From Doryteuthis pealeii (Eukaryota; Mollusca; Cephalopoda; Myopsida; Loliginidae): 64,000 nucleotides of DNA. Location: assembly GCA_023376005.1 (NCBI GenBank), contig CM042157.1, forward strand, positions 52,919,853 to 52,983,852, given 5' to 3'. Shown one piece after another: positions 11,090-23,159 of the stretch (position 1 is its first letter; every line of letters begins with the position of its first letter). Under the pieces are notes generated by a model. It saw only the letters and a program-made list of their open reading frames with translations. It did no database searches and had not been told where the DNA came from. The position numbers were made by a program, and so were the translations under genes.

Positions 11090-12740
11090 GCTTTTTTATT
11101 TTCAGTTATTTATAATATAAGTTATATATATATATATATCTCGTTACAAGCATTTGGCTGAAAAACTGACATTTTCAAATTTGCGACCTTAATCAGTTCA
11201 ATTTGCAATTTCTCGAGTATTTCTTAACAATCTTAAAAAGATTTATATGGTTGAAAAGAGAATAGAGTAATCTTTCTAAATATGTAAATTGGTTTTCATC
11301 AATTGAATTATTTTTTACAGCGAGTTAAAACCGTAACGGGGGTTATTTCTAGGATCCATGGAAACGAAAATATGAGAGGCACAGTTGAAGGTTATTTGTT
11401 TAAAAAATATGAAAGACGCAAAAAGACGCACTTTGTCTGTAAAATTAGACTTTCAAAATTATTTTCCTATAAAATTTGTGAAATTTAAAGATTGCTAAGT
11501 GCTTCGGGATTTGATCCGAAAGTTTTGATTTTGAAGAAAAACCTCGAATTTATGTGACTTTCGGTTGTAAAAACACCCTGTCAACTGATGTCATAAATCG
11601 GACCTTATTGATTTAAAATCACAATTTCTAGTATATTAATTGTTCAATCTTAAAAATATTCATATGGTTGAAAATAAAATAAACAATCTCTCTAAATATG
11701 TAATTTGTATGTGTTTTTATTAATTGAATATTTTTTACAGCGAGTTAAAAACTTATTTTGCTTAAAAAAACTGAAAATGCGTGATGGGAATTTTTTTTCC
11801 GAGAATACATTTTACACTCTACATTTCTTTGGAAAATCTAAGTGGCTAATCTTTATCAATATTCTTGAAATTTTGCATTCAATTAGAAGAAACCTGGAAG
11901 TACAAAAGGGAGCTTTTTTTGTTTTGTTTCTAGGACCCGTGGAAGTAAACTACAATAGTGCAAACTCCAAGACTATTTGTTCAAAATGAGGATGATTAGC
12001 AAAAAAGACGCACTTTGTCTGTAGAATTAGAAAGTTTCAGAATTATTTTGATATATGATTGTAAAATGTAAATATTGTTATCCGCTTCAGGATTTGATTT
12101 GAAAATTTGTATTTTGAAGAAAAAAAATCAATTTTATTTGTCCGACAGGCATAGCGCGTAACGTAAAGTTTACGTTAAACAGCGACGCATTGTTTATAAT
12201 ATTTAAATAATTAAATTTAAATTTATCGCTTATTTCTCGTCCAATTTTTTAAATATTATACCGTTGAAAATGAAATAAGAATCTTTCTAAATATCTAACT
12301 TTTATGTGCTTTTAATAATTGAATTATTTTTTACGTCCGTTTCAATTTTAGAGAAAAAAACTTGAAATTACGAGAAATGTAAACAAACCAGGTTTGTGTG
12401 AAAACCTGTAAATAGATAATCTATTTCTTTTATATAATTCAACATAAGCATTTAGAAATGTATTTTTAAATTCAAAGTGATGTTACATATTTAAATTAAT
12501 ATTATATATGTGTATACGTATATTTACGTTTGAAAAATCAACCTGTGCAAAATTCGTAAACGTACAATGTACTTTTCAATCATACATTTCAAAACAAACT
12601 ATGACCCAGGAAAAACAGAACCCACAAATTTTGTAAGAAAACTATTAATTTTAACTAAGGGGGTTTAGGGTTAGTTTAATGGGAAAATAAATAATTTGGG
12701 TTCTGTTATTTAAAAAAAAATTTTTTCTGTGTCACCCTGT
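11090..12740 (+). repeat. Repeated ~105-bp module ending in a splice-acceptor-like motif
   Basis: A block of about 105 bp recurs at 11221-11328, 11641-11755 and 12237-12340. Each copy contains AATCTTAAAAA or a variant, a GGTTGAAAA stretch, AATCTTTCTAAATATGTAA, and ATTGAATTATTTTTTACAG followed in two copies by CGAGTTAAAA. The first two copies lie in a larger direct duplication that also repeats AAGACGCACTTTGTCTGTA (about 11427 and 12007). The region ends with a small inverted repeat (AACAGAACCCA near 12616, TGGGTTCTGTT near 12696). Two more modules sit at about 30215-30315 and 30420-30530 inside a Helitron-bounded block, so this is probably the body of a related non-autonomous element. Confidence 0.6.
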
Positions 12741-13299
12741 AATATAATAGGATTTTGATGAGAATTTAGCCGTAATATCATGGCATTTTGAGTATGATTT
12801 GCAAGTTTTACCCAATATTTATTTAACATTAATTTTTGGCATGAGAATTTTAAGATTCACACGTAAAAAAATTTGATAATTATCATATTTTATGGAAATT
12901 TCCGCAACAACGAAATTACTTTTTTATGATAGTATGTATTTTATATTGGACATGGAATTCATTCTATAAAATTTAATTTCCTTAAATTTTCTTTTCTCTC
13001 TATAAAGGAAATGTCTTTATTAGAAAATAGAAATTGTTATTACCATTGAATATCTTTACAATATATATTTTTCTACTTGTCTATATGAACTCATCAATAA
13101 CTTGACTTAAATTCATTATCAATATCTTTGTAAAATGATATAACTTCATCTATACTGTTTGTCTTATTCTTGTTGTTTTTTTGTTTTTCTTAATTAATTT
13201 CTACCTGGTGACTAATACAAAACCATTTTTTCCTTGATACATGGGTATCTATATTCATATCTAGATTAACAAATCTACATATATTTTATGCATTGTATG
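12741..13299. other. Unassigned AT-rich spacer
   Basis: Nothing recognised. Confidence 0.4.
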
Positions 13300-15650
13300 A
13301 TAGGGATGAATTGAACTGAAAGCTCTTCCCCAGATAGACTACAGCACATCATCAATGCTGTAGTTGAAGCCTACTCTCAATCAGAGCTTGCCATCAATGT
13401 TCAGAAAACAGAAGTTCTCAACATGTGTCAACCTCCAACTCCTGAACTCCTCATTAACCACCAGCCACTAAAAAATGTAGAGGGGTCATTCCATGTCAAT
13501 TCACCAGGGCGTTACACCCACCGACACCGAATTACTTGAAATTTTGCACAAATGTTCCCCTTCATGAGTTAGGAAAGTGTGCCAAATTATTTTGTCTTAA
13601 ACATTACCGTTCCGATTTTAGAGGGGGGGGGGTTATAATTTTTCTATTTTGCCTCAAAATTAAGGCTGTGCGGTGTCACAGAATCTAAGTGGTTTTTTTT
13701 TTTTTTTGTTCGTTTTATTTAAAAAAACTTCCATGCATTCAATATTTCTGAAATTTGGTATGTAGGGTAAATAAGGATTGTAGAATCCAAATATCGAACT
13801 ATTCTAACCTTATACCTGATAGAAAATTTTATTTTGCTCACCCAAATGCATGACACCAAAATCAACAACTTTTCACCTATGTAGCTTACGGTCAGTCTAT
13901 CGAAAATTGTCCTCTTCAATTTTCATAATATTTTTTTCCTAACATCTATTATACTTGTGAGGGGTTCAAGTCTACTTTAGAAGATATGAACCTGCAAAGT
14001 TTAGAGTTTTTTTCCTATGTACATGCAGGATTTCAGTGAAAGATTATAATTAAAGACAATCCTCCTAATGCTCCATGAACTCTCAAATGTTGATATTCTG
14101 CCCAGGGACTTCTTAAACTATTCAATAAATTGTTTTTATTAATTAAAAAAACAAACAAATTAAATATGAGCACGAGTCAAAACGTAATGCCATTTTGTTT
14201 AGGACAGGTATAATTACGACACATCATACATCGAAATGAAGCTGGTCCTCTGAGGATCTCATCCCTACTTTCCCACAGTCACTGTTTCTCTCAATAGCTA
14301 TATTCCACCTTCAAATTAGAGCATATATCCCTATTCTGTTGACTGTTCTTAGAGCCACTTCCTCACTACAGATTTCACTTCCTCATCACTGGAATAATGT
14401 TTTTATTGAAAAGAAAGAATGAAAGAGGGTTTTAGAGGCAAACATTATTGTTCTATTTGTACTGAACTAACAGTTGAAAAATGTCATTGTTTATTCCATG
14501 ATAAACAGGTTACAATGATTTCAGATGATCAGTTGGATGTAATGGATATAAAGCTTATTGCCTATAGAACAGAATTGTGATGAGGATAAAATACAGACTA
14601 TCTGTTGCCATCACAAGCAGACCTTGTTGACTAAATATGAATGGCTTAAAAAGAGATGTTGGAATTCCATTTAAAAATCATAAAAATCTAATTAAAGGTG
14701 GTTTGAAACCAATTTCATTGGAGATAGCAGATAAGGGAACATTTGTGCCAAATTTCAAGTAATTCAGTGTTGGTGGGTGCAGATTTCAACTTTTTGACAT
14801 GGAATGACCCAGAGGAGTTCACTTACCTAGGATCTGTTTTAAACACAAACAATCTCACATGTGAAGTGCAACAGCGGACTGGTCTGGCTTCAGCATCTTT
14901 TGGTAGGCTATCTCACAAGTATTCTTGAACAGAGATCTCACCATCAATGCTAAGATCTCTGTATATTAAAGCTGTATGCCTACCAATACTCTTATATGAA
15001 AGTGAGTCATGGGTGTTATATCACAGACACCTGAAAAAACTGAAGGTATTCCACATCAACTGCCTCCAACGCATACTGGGTATAAAGTGATGGCACAAAA
15101 TCCCCACTTAGAAATTAGAAGCAGAGCACACATTGAGACCATCCTATCACAACACCAACTATGATAGTTGGGTCACACCATCTGCATGCCTGCAGACTGA
15201 CTACCCTGTAAAATACTTTATGGTGAACTCACAGATGGCACGCGGTGGACAGAGGGCCCCAAGCAGTTCAAAGACCATATTAAGACAATGCTGAAGAAAT
15301 GTACCATCACACCTTCAAGCATGGAAGATCTGGCCTCCAACAGACAGGGTTGGTGAGACGCCTGCTGCACAGGAGCTAAGCTGCTCAATATCAAGATAAA
15401 CAGGACTGCAGAGCGGCGATGTCTTCATCGTTATGAACAACCAAATGTAGATAGGAATTTCCCCTACAATGTGTGTGACCACATCTGCAAGTCCAGAATT
15501 GGACTAATGAGCCACCAGAGGGTCCACAACTGTCAAAGACATGGAGTGAAGTCATCGTCTGTGACGGACTTCCAAAAGAAAGAAGAACTGAAAGTAAAAT
15601 CTCAGAAAAATTGAAATTTATTTGCAAAACAGGTTGCATCTATGAAGTTC
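13300..15650 (+). pseudogene. LINE reverse transcriptase C-terminal part, interrupted and decayed
   Basis: The frame before the inserted transposon (about 13340-13478) reads SQSELAINVQKTEVLNM, the end of a reverse transcriptase palm/thumb region. It resumes after the insertion at 14815 with EEFTYLGSVLNTN and RTGLASASFGRLSHKYS, typical of the connection region of endonuclease-type non-LTR retrotransposons. Further on, with stops and frameshifts, come SESWVLYHR and FHINCLQRILGI. Near 15465-15535 there is a zinc-finger-like C-terminus (CDHICKSRIGLMSHQRVHNC). Removing the inserted element and one AGAG copy restores the local reading frame exactly. Several in-frame stops show it is dead. The 5' part is missing. 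Confidence 0.75.
13483..14810 (+). mobile_element. Internally deleted GGGTCATT transposon inside the LINE, TSD AGAG
   Basis: A 1,328-bp element flanked by AGAG (13479-13482 and 14811-14814). The left end is GGGTCATTCCATGTCAATTC; the right end, reversed, is GGGTCATTCCATGTCAAAAA, so the two ends share 17 bp and then diverge. The left arm (to about 14400) matches the right arm of the large element at 34285-39924. It includes a minus-strand mariner-like piece (about 14180-14395). Then comes the 5' start of that element's gene (about 14540-14730), cut off abruptly and joined to about 75 bp of the other end. It is a deletion derivative of the larger element. Confidence 0.8.
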
Positions 15651-15671
15651 AGATTTCTGTATAGAATATTA

Positions 15672-15795
15672 AGGTGTTTACCAAACCCCTCTGCAGGCTG
15701 TGATGCAAGGTCAATTTTAAGCAGAATACAACTGGTTTGAATTCAGAGTTTTCCTTCTCTTAAACCTGTTGCCATACCAAAGTTAACAGGTCCAT
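15672..15795 (-). mobile_element. SINE class 1 fragment, minus orientation
   Basis: Carries the 3' half only: the GTTTGAATTCAGAGTTTTCC block and a tail near CCAAACCCCTCTGCAGGCTG, matching the copy at 8820. Confidence 0.6.
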
Positions 15796-18544
15796 TTTCA
15801 ATGATAATTGTTATGCCACAAGTTCCTTAGAATATTAAAGTTTAAGGTTAGTCAATCATTTCAATCAGAGATTGTCTAAAAATCCAGTTATTAAGAATAA
15901 CTTCTAAAACCAATAGAAATTCCATTTTGAAAAAAAAAATCTTTTAATCTTTTAAAATCTATAAATACAATATCTATATACAAATCAAATTTTATTAAGT
16001 AATTCATCCAATACTTCCCCAAAATGCCCTCTTAGATTCTTTTACTTGCCCTGTTATTTCTGAAATCATCCAAATCAATCTGAATTTTTTGTACTATTGC
16101 TGTTTTTGATTAAATATTTAGGGAGATGAATTTTCAGGATTCACAGAATCTTTAATCTTAAATGGAATCTTTTTAATGTAATTTTCAATAATGAATAACA
16201 AAACTAACCATTGCTTTTGTTCTTAAATTTTTGTTTTAATTCTTTCAAAACTTAAGAAAATTGGTTATTCAACGTTTGGTTGAATTATGCCATTATTTCC
16301 ATAATGATGGGGTCAACTTTGTGATTCAATCTTTATAAGTTTTATGGAGTTGTCTGAAGTACTTTTTTTACTTGAACCTACAAGATTGTCATTACCTCCT
16401 GTTATGTACAGTAAATCTTTCATAATTTTGAATGCTTTCTTAGAGATTTGGTTAAGTCAAATTTGTCATTTTTGTTGCTCTTTTACTCTTTTTTTATTAT
16501 TTTTGTCAATCTTTGTATGAATGGTGTAGTAAAATCAATACATAAAACTGATCACCTTTTTAGTCTTGTTCACTTGGTTGTTTCTATTGACAGTCCATTA
16601 CATCATTTAGGCTATTTTTCAAACACAATATTTGATGTTATTGGGAGATAGATAGAGCCTTGATGAGTGGTAAGAGAGAAAAATATATTTTATGTGAAAA
16701 AGAAAGATTTCAACAAGCTCTATTCAATAATATGAAAACTTACTGAGTAAAATACAAAATAGGTCTCAATGGTGTCACAGACACAGCAGCTGTCTATAGA
16801 TAATGTAAAACCATAAACTCCTCTCTTTTGTCTTTCCATGCTATCATTTCATTTTTGTGTTTCCCCTCCTGATAAAACCTGAGTTCAGCTGGAGTGGTTT
16901 TGAGTCTTACAAGAGATAATCCTTAGGTTTCAAATAACTCTTCTAAAGCATATGTTATAATGCTATAAATCCAGTATTATTTTGATATCAACATTATTCC
17001 TTAAAAAAGAATACTACAAAATATGGTTTTTGCTCACTTAAGTATTCCTATTCAGACATCTGAAATTAATCCATTAGTGGTACTAATATCCTGTGACACT
17101 TGACATGTTCCACTTGTTAATGAGACAATTTTAAAAACAGTAACTCTTAAGAACAATTACAGGAAATCGATATTCATCCAACTCAAATGTGGTTGAAACA
17201 TGAATAACTCTTAGTAATGAATTAAATCAAAATAAAATACTAGAAAAAAATCAATCTTTTTTTTTTTTTAACAAAATATTGATTACCTACAAATGTTTAA
17301 AATAAATTTCTAAATTGTTCTCTGTAATTAAGTCATGCTTTGATACCTGGTAACATTTTTTTTTTTTTTTTTTTTTTAATACAAAAGTCTAATTCAATCA
17401 CCAAAAGTATAGAAATTCTCTTATGTACACTGTTCTAATGGAGATACCATGTTCTTTATTGCCACAAAACTCTTTGTTTGTACAAACTGCTTGATATGTA
17501 ATCCATGTAGACCAATATATAGAACTCTGGTGGGATAAAATTTTTACAGGGTAAATAAAAGTATAGGTGTTCACACTTTACTAGTTTGTTTTCTAAAATC
17601 CTTTTATAAGAGACCAAAAATCACTGACTCATGTAGACTAATTGCCAGACATTGTACACCTAGAAGAATGGCTAATTGGGTGTGATGGCCACAAGTTATG
17701 TGCCATTCACATATGACCTGTTGAAAACATAGGGGTTACTTAAATGAACGAATGATGTTGAAGTGGAAATTGCAACTTGGACATCTTTCTTAAAGAAGAA
17801 TTTATTGAAATGATTTTCAATCTTAAAGTGAAGTCTATGTACTCATTTAAAGGAACTCTATATTACTCATTAACGAAAAAATATTTGCAAAATATCTTGA
17901 GTTTTGTGCAACTGTTGAGCCCATTTTACTAGGTTTTTCAAGTTGATATCTGGTGGAATCTAGGTTTAGCCATGTGCATTATTTACTAGGCAAACAGAGA
18001 AGCAATTTGATCATAGCATATGGTGATTTGTGGCTCAAACCTACAACTTAATATGCATGATTTCAGTATCCATCAAACCTATTAAAAAAAATTTTTTTTA
18101 AATAATTAAAAATTTAAGGTGCATTTCAATTTATAGTTTATTGATTATTATTATTATTTTTTTTTTTTTCTTCACATGTAAATTGTATTAACAGTCCACA
18201 ACACCATTGAGGCCACTTTGATGTTATTGGGAGATAAATATAGCTTTGACAAGTGGAGAGAGAAAAATATATATTCATGTGCAAAGAAAGATTTCAACAT
18301 TTAAAATAACAGTAAAAACTAAATATAATATGAAATGTTGTTGTAGACTGTAAACACTTGTAAATTAGTTATATTTTGTAATTTAATATTCAGTTATGTA
18401 TTTTTTTTGGGGGGGGGGCGTGAATGGAAATTAAATTTGGATACATATAAACATTAAGAAAGCAGAATTGTCCATGTTCAACTAAGAAGCAATCTACTCT
18501 AAAAACTAACCACTCCTATTCTCTTTTTTATCCAATTATCTTGT
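15796..18544. other. Unassigned intron/intergenic stretch with one dispersed repeat pair
   Basis: Apart from the duplicated segment at 16586-16720 and 18187-18302, only T tracts (about 17260, 17360, 18155) and a G run near 18410 are seen. The open frame at 16448-16651 is hydrophobic AT-rich sequence without a recognised domain. Confidence 0.4.
16586..16720 (+). repeat. Dispersed repeat, first copy (second at 18187-18302)
   Basis: Both copies hold an ACAGTCCA start, GATGTTATTGGGAGATA, an AGTGG...AGAGAGAAAAATATAT stretch and AAGAAAGATTTCAACA in the same order and orientation, 1.6 kb apart. Family unknown. Confidence 0.6.
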
Positions 18545-18790
18545 ATTTCTCTGAATGTTTGAAATGAGGCTTGAAGATTAGTATTATCTACATTATTCGG
18601 ACTATTGTCCCCATCTTCATTGTTATTTGTACGGCGTTTCGGACGATATACCATCCGGCCTTCTTCAGGTATTTCTTTTCAAACTCTGGAACTTTCTTGT
18701 CATATTCGGCCGAAACGTTGTACAAATAACAATGAAGATGGGACAATAATCCGAATAACGCAGATAATACCAATTATCTTACTTCTTAAA
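18545..18790 (-). repeat. Repeat D with about 50-bp inverted arms
   Basis: Arms at about 18594-18648 and 18710-18765 are near-exact reverse complements carrying CAATGAAGATGG and the GTTATTTGTAC motif. Between them lies CCTGAAGAAGGCC (minus strand) followed by GAAAC. Copies without the inverted arm are at 32840-32975 (+) and 52220-52375 (-). The CTGAAGA ... GAAAC layout resembles sequence found in Penelope-like retroelements that carry hammerhead-like motifs; that is inference. Open frames on both strands at 18588-18793 are mirror products of the palindrome. Confidence 0.55.
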
Positions 18791-19162
18791 TAAGACCATC
18801 CAAATACATTTTTCCTTCTGAGAGTTTATTAATTGCTTTTTCCCCTCCCCTCTAATAATATCTATTAATGTCAATGATATCTTGGCCAAAGATTTCTTAA
18901 TGAGGAGTGATTAAATTAGTGTGGAAACTTTTCCCAGGTTTTTTGTTAATTTTAAACTGCCTCTTCCATACTGACTGGGTGGAAATCTAAGCAATCACAA
19001 ATTTTTTTTTTTTTTATCAAAAAAAAAAAAAAAAAAAAATTGTATCACATTGTGAATACAGACAATTAAAACTTTTTAGAAAATAGAACCAATTTTTTAT
19101 GCCAGGAACAATAATAAATCATTGACCCTTGATGCATTTATGTTTCTACATAATGGTAAAGA
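18791..19162. other. Spacer with A and T tracts
   Basis: Contains an A tract at about 19018-19039. Nothing else recognised. Confidence 0.4.
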
Positions 19163-19425
19163 TGCTTATGATGTAATGATTATCATCATAGGAAATGGAC
19201 ACAGTGACCAGAGTTCAAATCCCGGACAAGGCTGTTTGCATTTCCCATAGTGCTAATACCCTTTTGAAAAGTGTTAATCCAATTATTCTCTCTCCAGCTA
19301 TGAGTAAATAGTATGACAGACTGGGCTCTTGAATCTTAGTATGGCAACCAGTGTAGAGGAGGAAAACTCTGAATTCAAACCGGTTAAATCCACATAAAAA
19401 ATGACCATGTGTCACATACATACAT
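19163..19425 (+). mobile_element. tRNA-derived SINE (class 1), nearly full length
   Basis: Head ATGATTATCATCATAGGAAA, B-box-like AGTTCAAATCCC, middle CCAGCTATGAGTAAATAG and AATTCAAACCGGTTAAAT, then ATGACCATGTGTCACAT near the 3' end. The minus-strand open frame over it is not coding. Confidence 0.7.
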
Positions 19426-19559
19426 AATGATAAAGATGGAATAAAATCAGTCCTCTTTAAAAAAAAAAAAAAAAATTTTTTTTAACTTTAACTAATGAGA
19501 TATATATATATCAAACAGATTGTGGTTCCAAAATTTTTTATAGGCCATTCAAGTTATTT

Positions 19560-20170
19560 CTCAGCCCTGTTGGTGGGGCTTAGAATATGCTGACTATATC
19601 CCTTGCTTTAAAAAAAGGGTGACCCAGATATGACACCAAATTGCATCTGCTTGTGAGGCTCCACTTTTGGAGTTCTTAGGAGTGTGGAGTACCCCTTCAG
19701 GGCCATTACTCACTATAACTCAGAATTGGAGTACCTGTTAGGGTCTTATCTATGGGTCAAATAGATCTGTTTAAAAATTATTCATATTTATTAGAAATAC
19801 TTGATGCCATATAAATAAATATTTGTATTTAGAATATTTACTTGAAGCTATTATTGTTTACTTAGGGTTAGTTATATAGTTTCAATTAACTAATAAGTGC
19901 AAACAAATGGCTTCTATTGAATAGAAATAATTACTTGAAACCATATAATTATTAGTATTAGATAGGAATACTTGATACTATACAACTGTGTAGAAATTAT
20001 TTATACTAAATAGGAATACTTAATATCACCTAACAATATGAAATAAAAATGAAATAAAAAATAACTACACAAAAGATCTAACTATAAATGTACAATGAAT
20101 GCAATTCCCTAACCTCTTGCATAGAATAATCTGACAGGTTGATATGCCATTAAAATCAATCAATCAATTG
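19560..20170 (+). mobile_element. Long SINE-like element, family A (copy 1)
   Basis: Family A begins with a CTGT-GGGGCTTAGAATATGCTGAC block and continues with a CATCTG...GAGGCTCC block, a CCACTCTGACC...GTAGTACCTGTTAGG block, CTATGG-TCAAATAGA, a variable AT-rich middle, and a tail GTTGATATGCCATTAAAATC. No tRNA boxes were seen at its 5' end. The tail matches the LINE 3' end at about 38640-38698, so that LINE type probably mobilises it. Other copies start at 45335, 48360, 48818, 52825, 54060, 55575, 57350 and 58312. Confidence 0.68.
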
Positions 20171-20414
20171 GAAGATCATATCAGACTTTAAAGTTTTAAT
20201 ATAGTGACAAGATAGCTTTAAACAAAAATGTCCTCTGGAGTAAAGTTTGAGTGTGTTTGGGGCTGATTATTTTGTGTGAATTTTAAAGCTGAAGGTAATA
20301 TTTTATTATAGACATTTAATCATTAGGTTTGTAGACTGATTATCATTAACTGAATTTTGATCTGAAATTTTCAGTGTATGAGCTATGTGTACAAAAGAAA
20401 CAACTGGACAAAAA

Positions 20415-20495
20415 TATGAATGCAATTCCCTAACCTCTAGCATAAAATAACCATAAATTGGTGCACATGGTGTTAAAATCAATCAATCAATTATA
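20415..20495 (+). mobile_element. Family A tail fragment
   Basis: Carries TGCAATTCCCTAACCTCTAG, AGCATAAAATAACC and GTTAAAATCAATCAATCAAT, the 3' end of family A only. Confidence 0.6.
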
Positions 20496-20619
20496 TTTAA
20501 TATTTTACTTTGATAGTTTTTATTTACTTAGAATTTGGTTTAGTTTCTTTAATGGCATATTAACCTTCATAGGTTATTTAATGCCAAAGCAATCATTGAA
20601 AAACTGTAAGTATACTATT

Positions 20620-20752
20620 TAGCTGATTGGATGAGGGGATTCATACCTTTCTAAAGAGTATTTGTCCAAAAGTGAATGCAATAGTACAACTGGAGTTTGA
20701 ACTCACTTCAATGTCACAGTCCAGCATGTTAGCCATTGAGGTTAATAAAATT
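20620..20752 (-). mobile_element. SINE class 1 head fragment, minus orientation
   Basis: On the minus strand, GGCTAACATGCTGGACTGTG and GTGAGTTCAAACTCC resemble the A- and B-box region, followed by the middle section as far as the ATGAATCCCCTCATCC block. Confidence 0.5.
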
Positions 20753-21442
20753 TACTATTATAAGAAAAACTTGATTTAAACAAAACTTATTTACTTATAG
20801 AATTCTGTTTTAAGGGTTTTAATATATGGGTTTCTTTGGGAAGTTGAAAAAATCTCCAAGTCCATTTGAGATAAAATTATTGATAAACATAGATTAATCT
20901 ATACTGGAGTATTTTTCTTGCTTTAGTACAAAGTAAACTTATAACAAGATTAGTTGTTAAAGAACTTGTTAAGTAATATTTAGTAGCAGCCTGGATTGTT
21001 AAAATGGACTACAAGTAACAGGTTGCCTTTGAATAGGAAAACCAAATCAAATCATTAAATGACCTAATAAGGGTTGACATGCAGTTAAACCTTCCAATCC
21101 AATCTTAAATATACTTCAACTTACAATGAAACAACAAATTTTGGCATTAAATGACCCAAAAATGGTTATGTTAAACCATCCAATTTAATCACCCTGCCCA
21201 TGTTGGAGGAGTTAGGTAAATACATGCATGTATTTCTCGAAGACAATACTTGAAGTGAATATATTTCTCAGCAGGAACTCCAAGACTGGTTTACAATCAC
21301 ACACCACCCCACACTTCTGTTGGTGGGGATTCCTTCTTATAATCAAAATATTAAAACTGTTATATAGCATTGCAATTCATGCACTTTGTATCAGAATGAT
21401 TATTGGTAATATTCTGCAGCTTTCCTTCCACCAACATTGAAT
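20753..21442. other. Unassigned spacer with a SINE tail remnant
   Basis: A SINE tail remnant ends at about 21225 (GGAGGAGTTAGGTAAATACA). Family A-like tail pieces (CATTAAATGACC) occur near 21054 and 21145. The final bases 21435-21442 form the left target duplication of the next element. Confidence 0.4.
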
Positions 21443-22029
21443 GGTATATTGTGAATTCAAGAACACCAGTGATACATTTTGTTGCTATGGATGGCCAACA
21501 GTGTAAAAATGTTACAGTTAACAATTTGTTAAGGTAGTTTCACTTCGGCAATGTAATTATTGTAATAAAAATTAATTTGTGGTGTACACAAGTCAAATCG
21601 GTTTTTGATTTAGTTAGAAATTGAATAAAGTAGAAAAAATATTCCGAGTTTTAATTATTTGGTTTTAGAATTGACAGTTGTAACGTTTGTTTTTTTTTTT
21701 TTTTTTTGTTTTTTTTGGTTTTTTTTTTGAGTTCGACTTCAATTTATTTATTTACCAAATCCAGAATTTTAAAAGTTTGTTTAATGGTTTTGTTTGATTA
21801 AACACACACCTAGATATACTAAAATATTACTAAATATGAAAATTTATATAAATCCTGTTCTTAATATATTTCTTTTCCTTTATATCAAGTATTTTGTATT
21901 GCTTTGCTTTCATTGGAGATTGATTTATTATTTAGCTATTTTAACTTTTACATTGTTGGCCATCCATAGCAACAAAATGTATCACTGGTACGCTCCTATG
22001 AATTTTCGCCCTTGAATTCATAATATACC
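21443..22029. mobile_element. Non-autonomous DNA transposon with perfect 8-bp duplication
   Basis: The octamer CATTGAAT flanks both ends (21435-21442 and 22030-22037). Terminal inverted repeats start GGTATATTGTGAATTCAAG (left) and GGTATATTATGAATTCAAG (right, reversed). They continue with CAGTGATACATTTTGTTGCT and GGATGGCCAACA in both arms (about 21468-21500 and 21956-21990), offset by a short insertion in the right arm. The 587-bp element has no transposase. An 8-bp duplication fits hAT, P or Merlin groups; the termini do not decide. The open frame at 21794-22015 runs into the right arm and is not a host gene. Confidence 0.78.
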
Positions 22030-22037
22030 CATTGAAT

Positions 22038-22613
<576 letters not shown>

Positions 22614-22699
22614 GATCACATCAGTTCACTGACCCCTCAGCTTGTTTATCTGGTATTGACACATTTATTTTGCAAAATATAAGCCTGAATCTAAATGAA

Positions 22700-22803
22700 C
22701 ACCCCATTGTGGTGTAATGGTTAGCAAGCTAGTCTCACAAATTCGTTACTACTGAAAAGCAAGTTTGATCCTTGCTGGATGCCCCATACTTGTAACCCTT
22801 GTT
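22700..22803 (+). mobile_element. tRNA-derived SINE (class 2) head
   Basis: TGTGGTGTAATGGTTAGCAA is a good A-box region, and AAGTTTGATCCTTGCTGG holds the B box, followed by GATGCCCCATACTTGTAACC. The tail is replaced by a (TA)n tract. Confidence 0.72.
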
Positions 22804-22863
22804 TCATATATATATATATATATAAAGATGGTCCATACCCATGGTATTTAAAGCCTCTTTATT

Positions 22864-22918
<55 letters not shown>
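22804..22918. repeat. (TA)n, (CA)n and (TA)n microsatellites
   Basis: (TA)n at about 22806-22824, (CA)n at 22864-22884 and (TA)n at 22885-22918, next to the SINE end. Confidence 0.9.
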
Positions 22919-22922
<4 letters not shown>

Positions 22923-22959
22923 GTTGGCAGCCTTTCATCTACGAGAGGTGGAGTAGTGT

Positions 22960-23135
22960 TAGTTTTTTTTTTTTTGGGGGGGGGTCCCCCTTTTCCTTTT
23001 TCCTCCCCCGTTTTCTTTCCCCCACCCCCTTTTCTTCCACCCCCTTTTCTTCCACCCCCTTTTTTCTTTTCCCCCTCTTCCCTTTTTTTCCTCCCCCCTT
23101 CCCTTCCCCCCCTTCCCCCTCTCTTTGAACTATAT
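22960..23135. repeat. Polypyrimidine tract with strong C/T asymmetry
   Basis: About 170 bp almost wholly T and C on the + strand after a short G run (about 22976-22984). It includes an imperfect tandem of CTTTTCTTCCACCCC (three units near 23025-23058). Several overlapping proline/phenylalanine frames are composition artefacts. Confidence 0.85.
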
Positions 23136-23159
23136 AGCCCCCCTCTCCTCACTGCTGCT

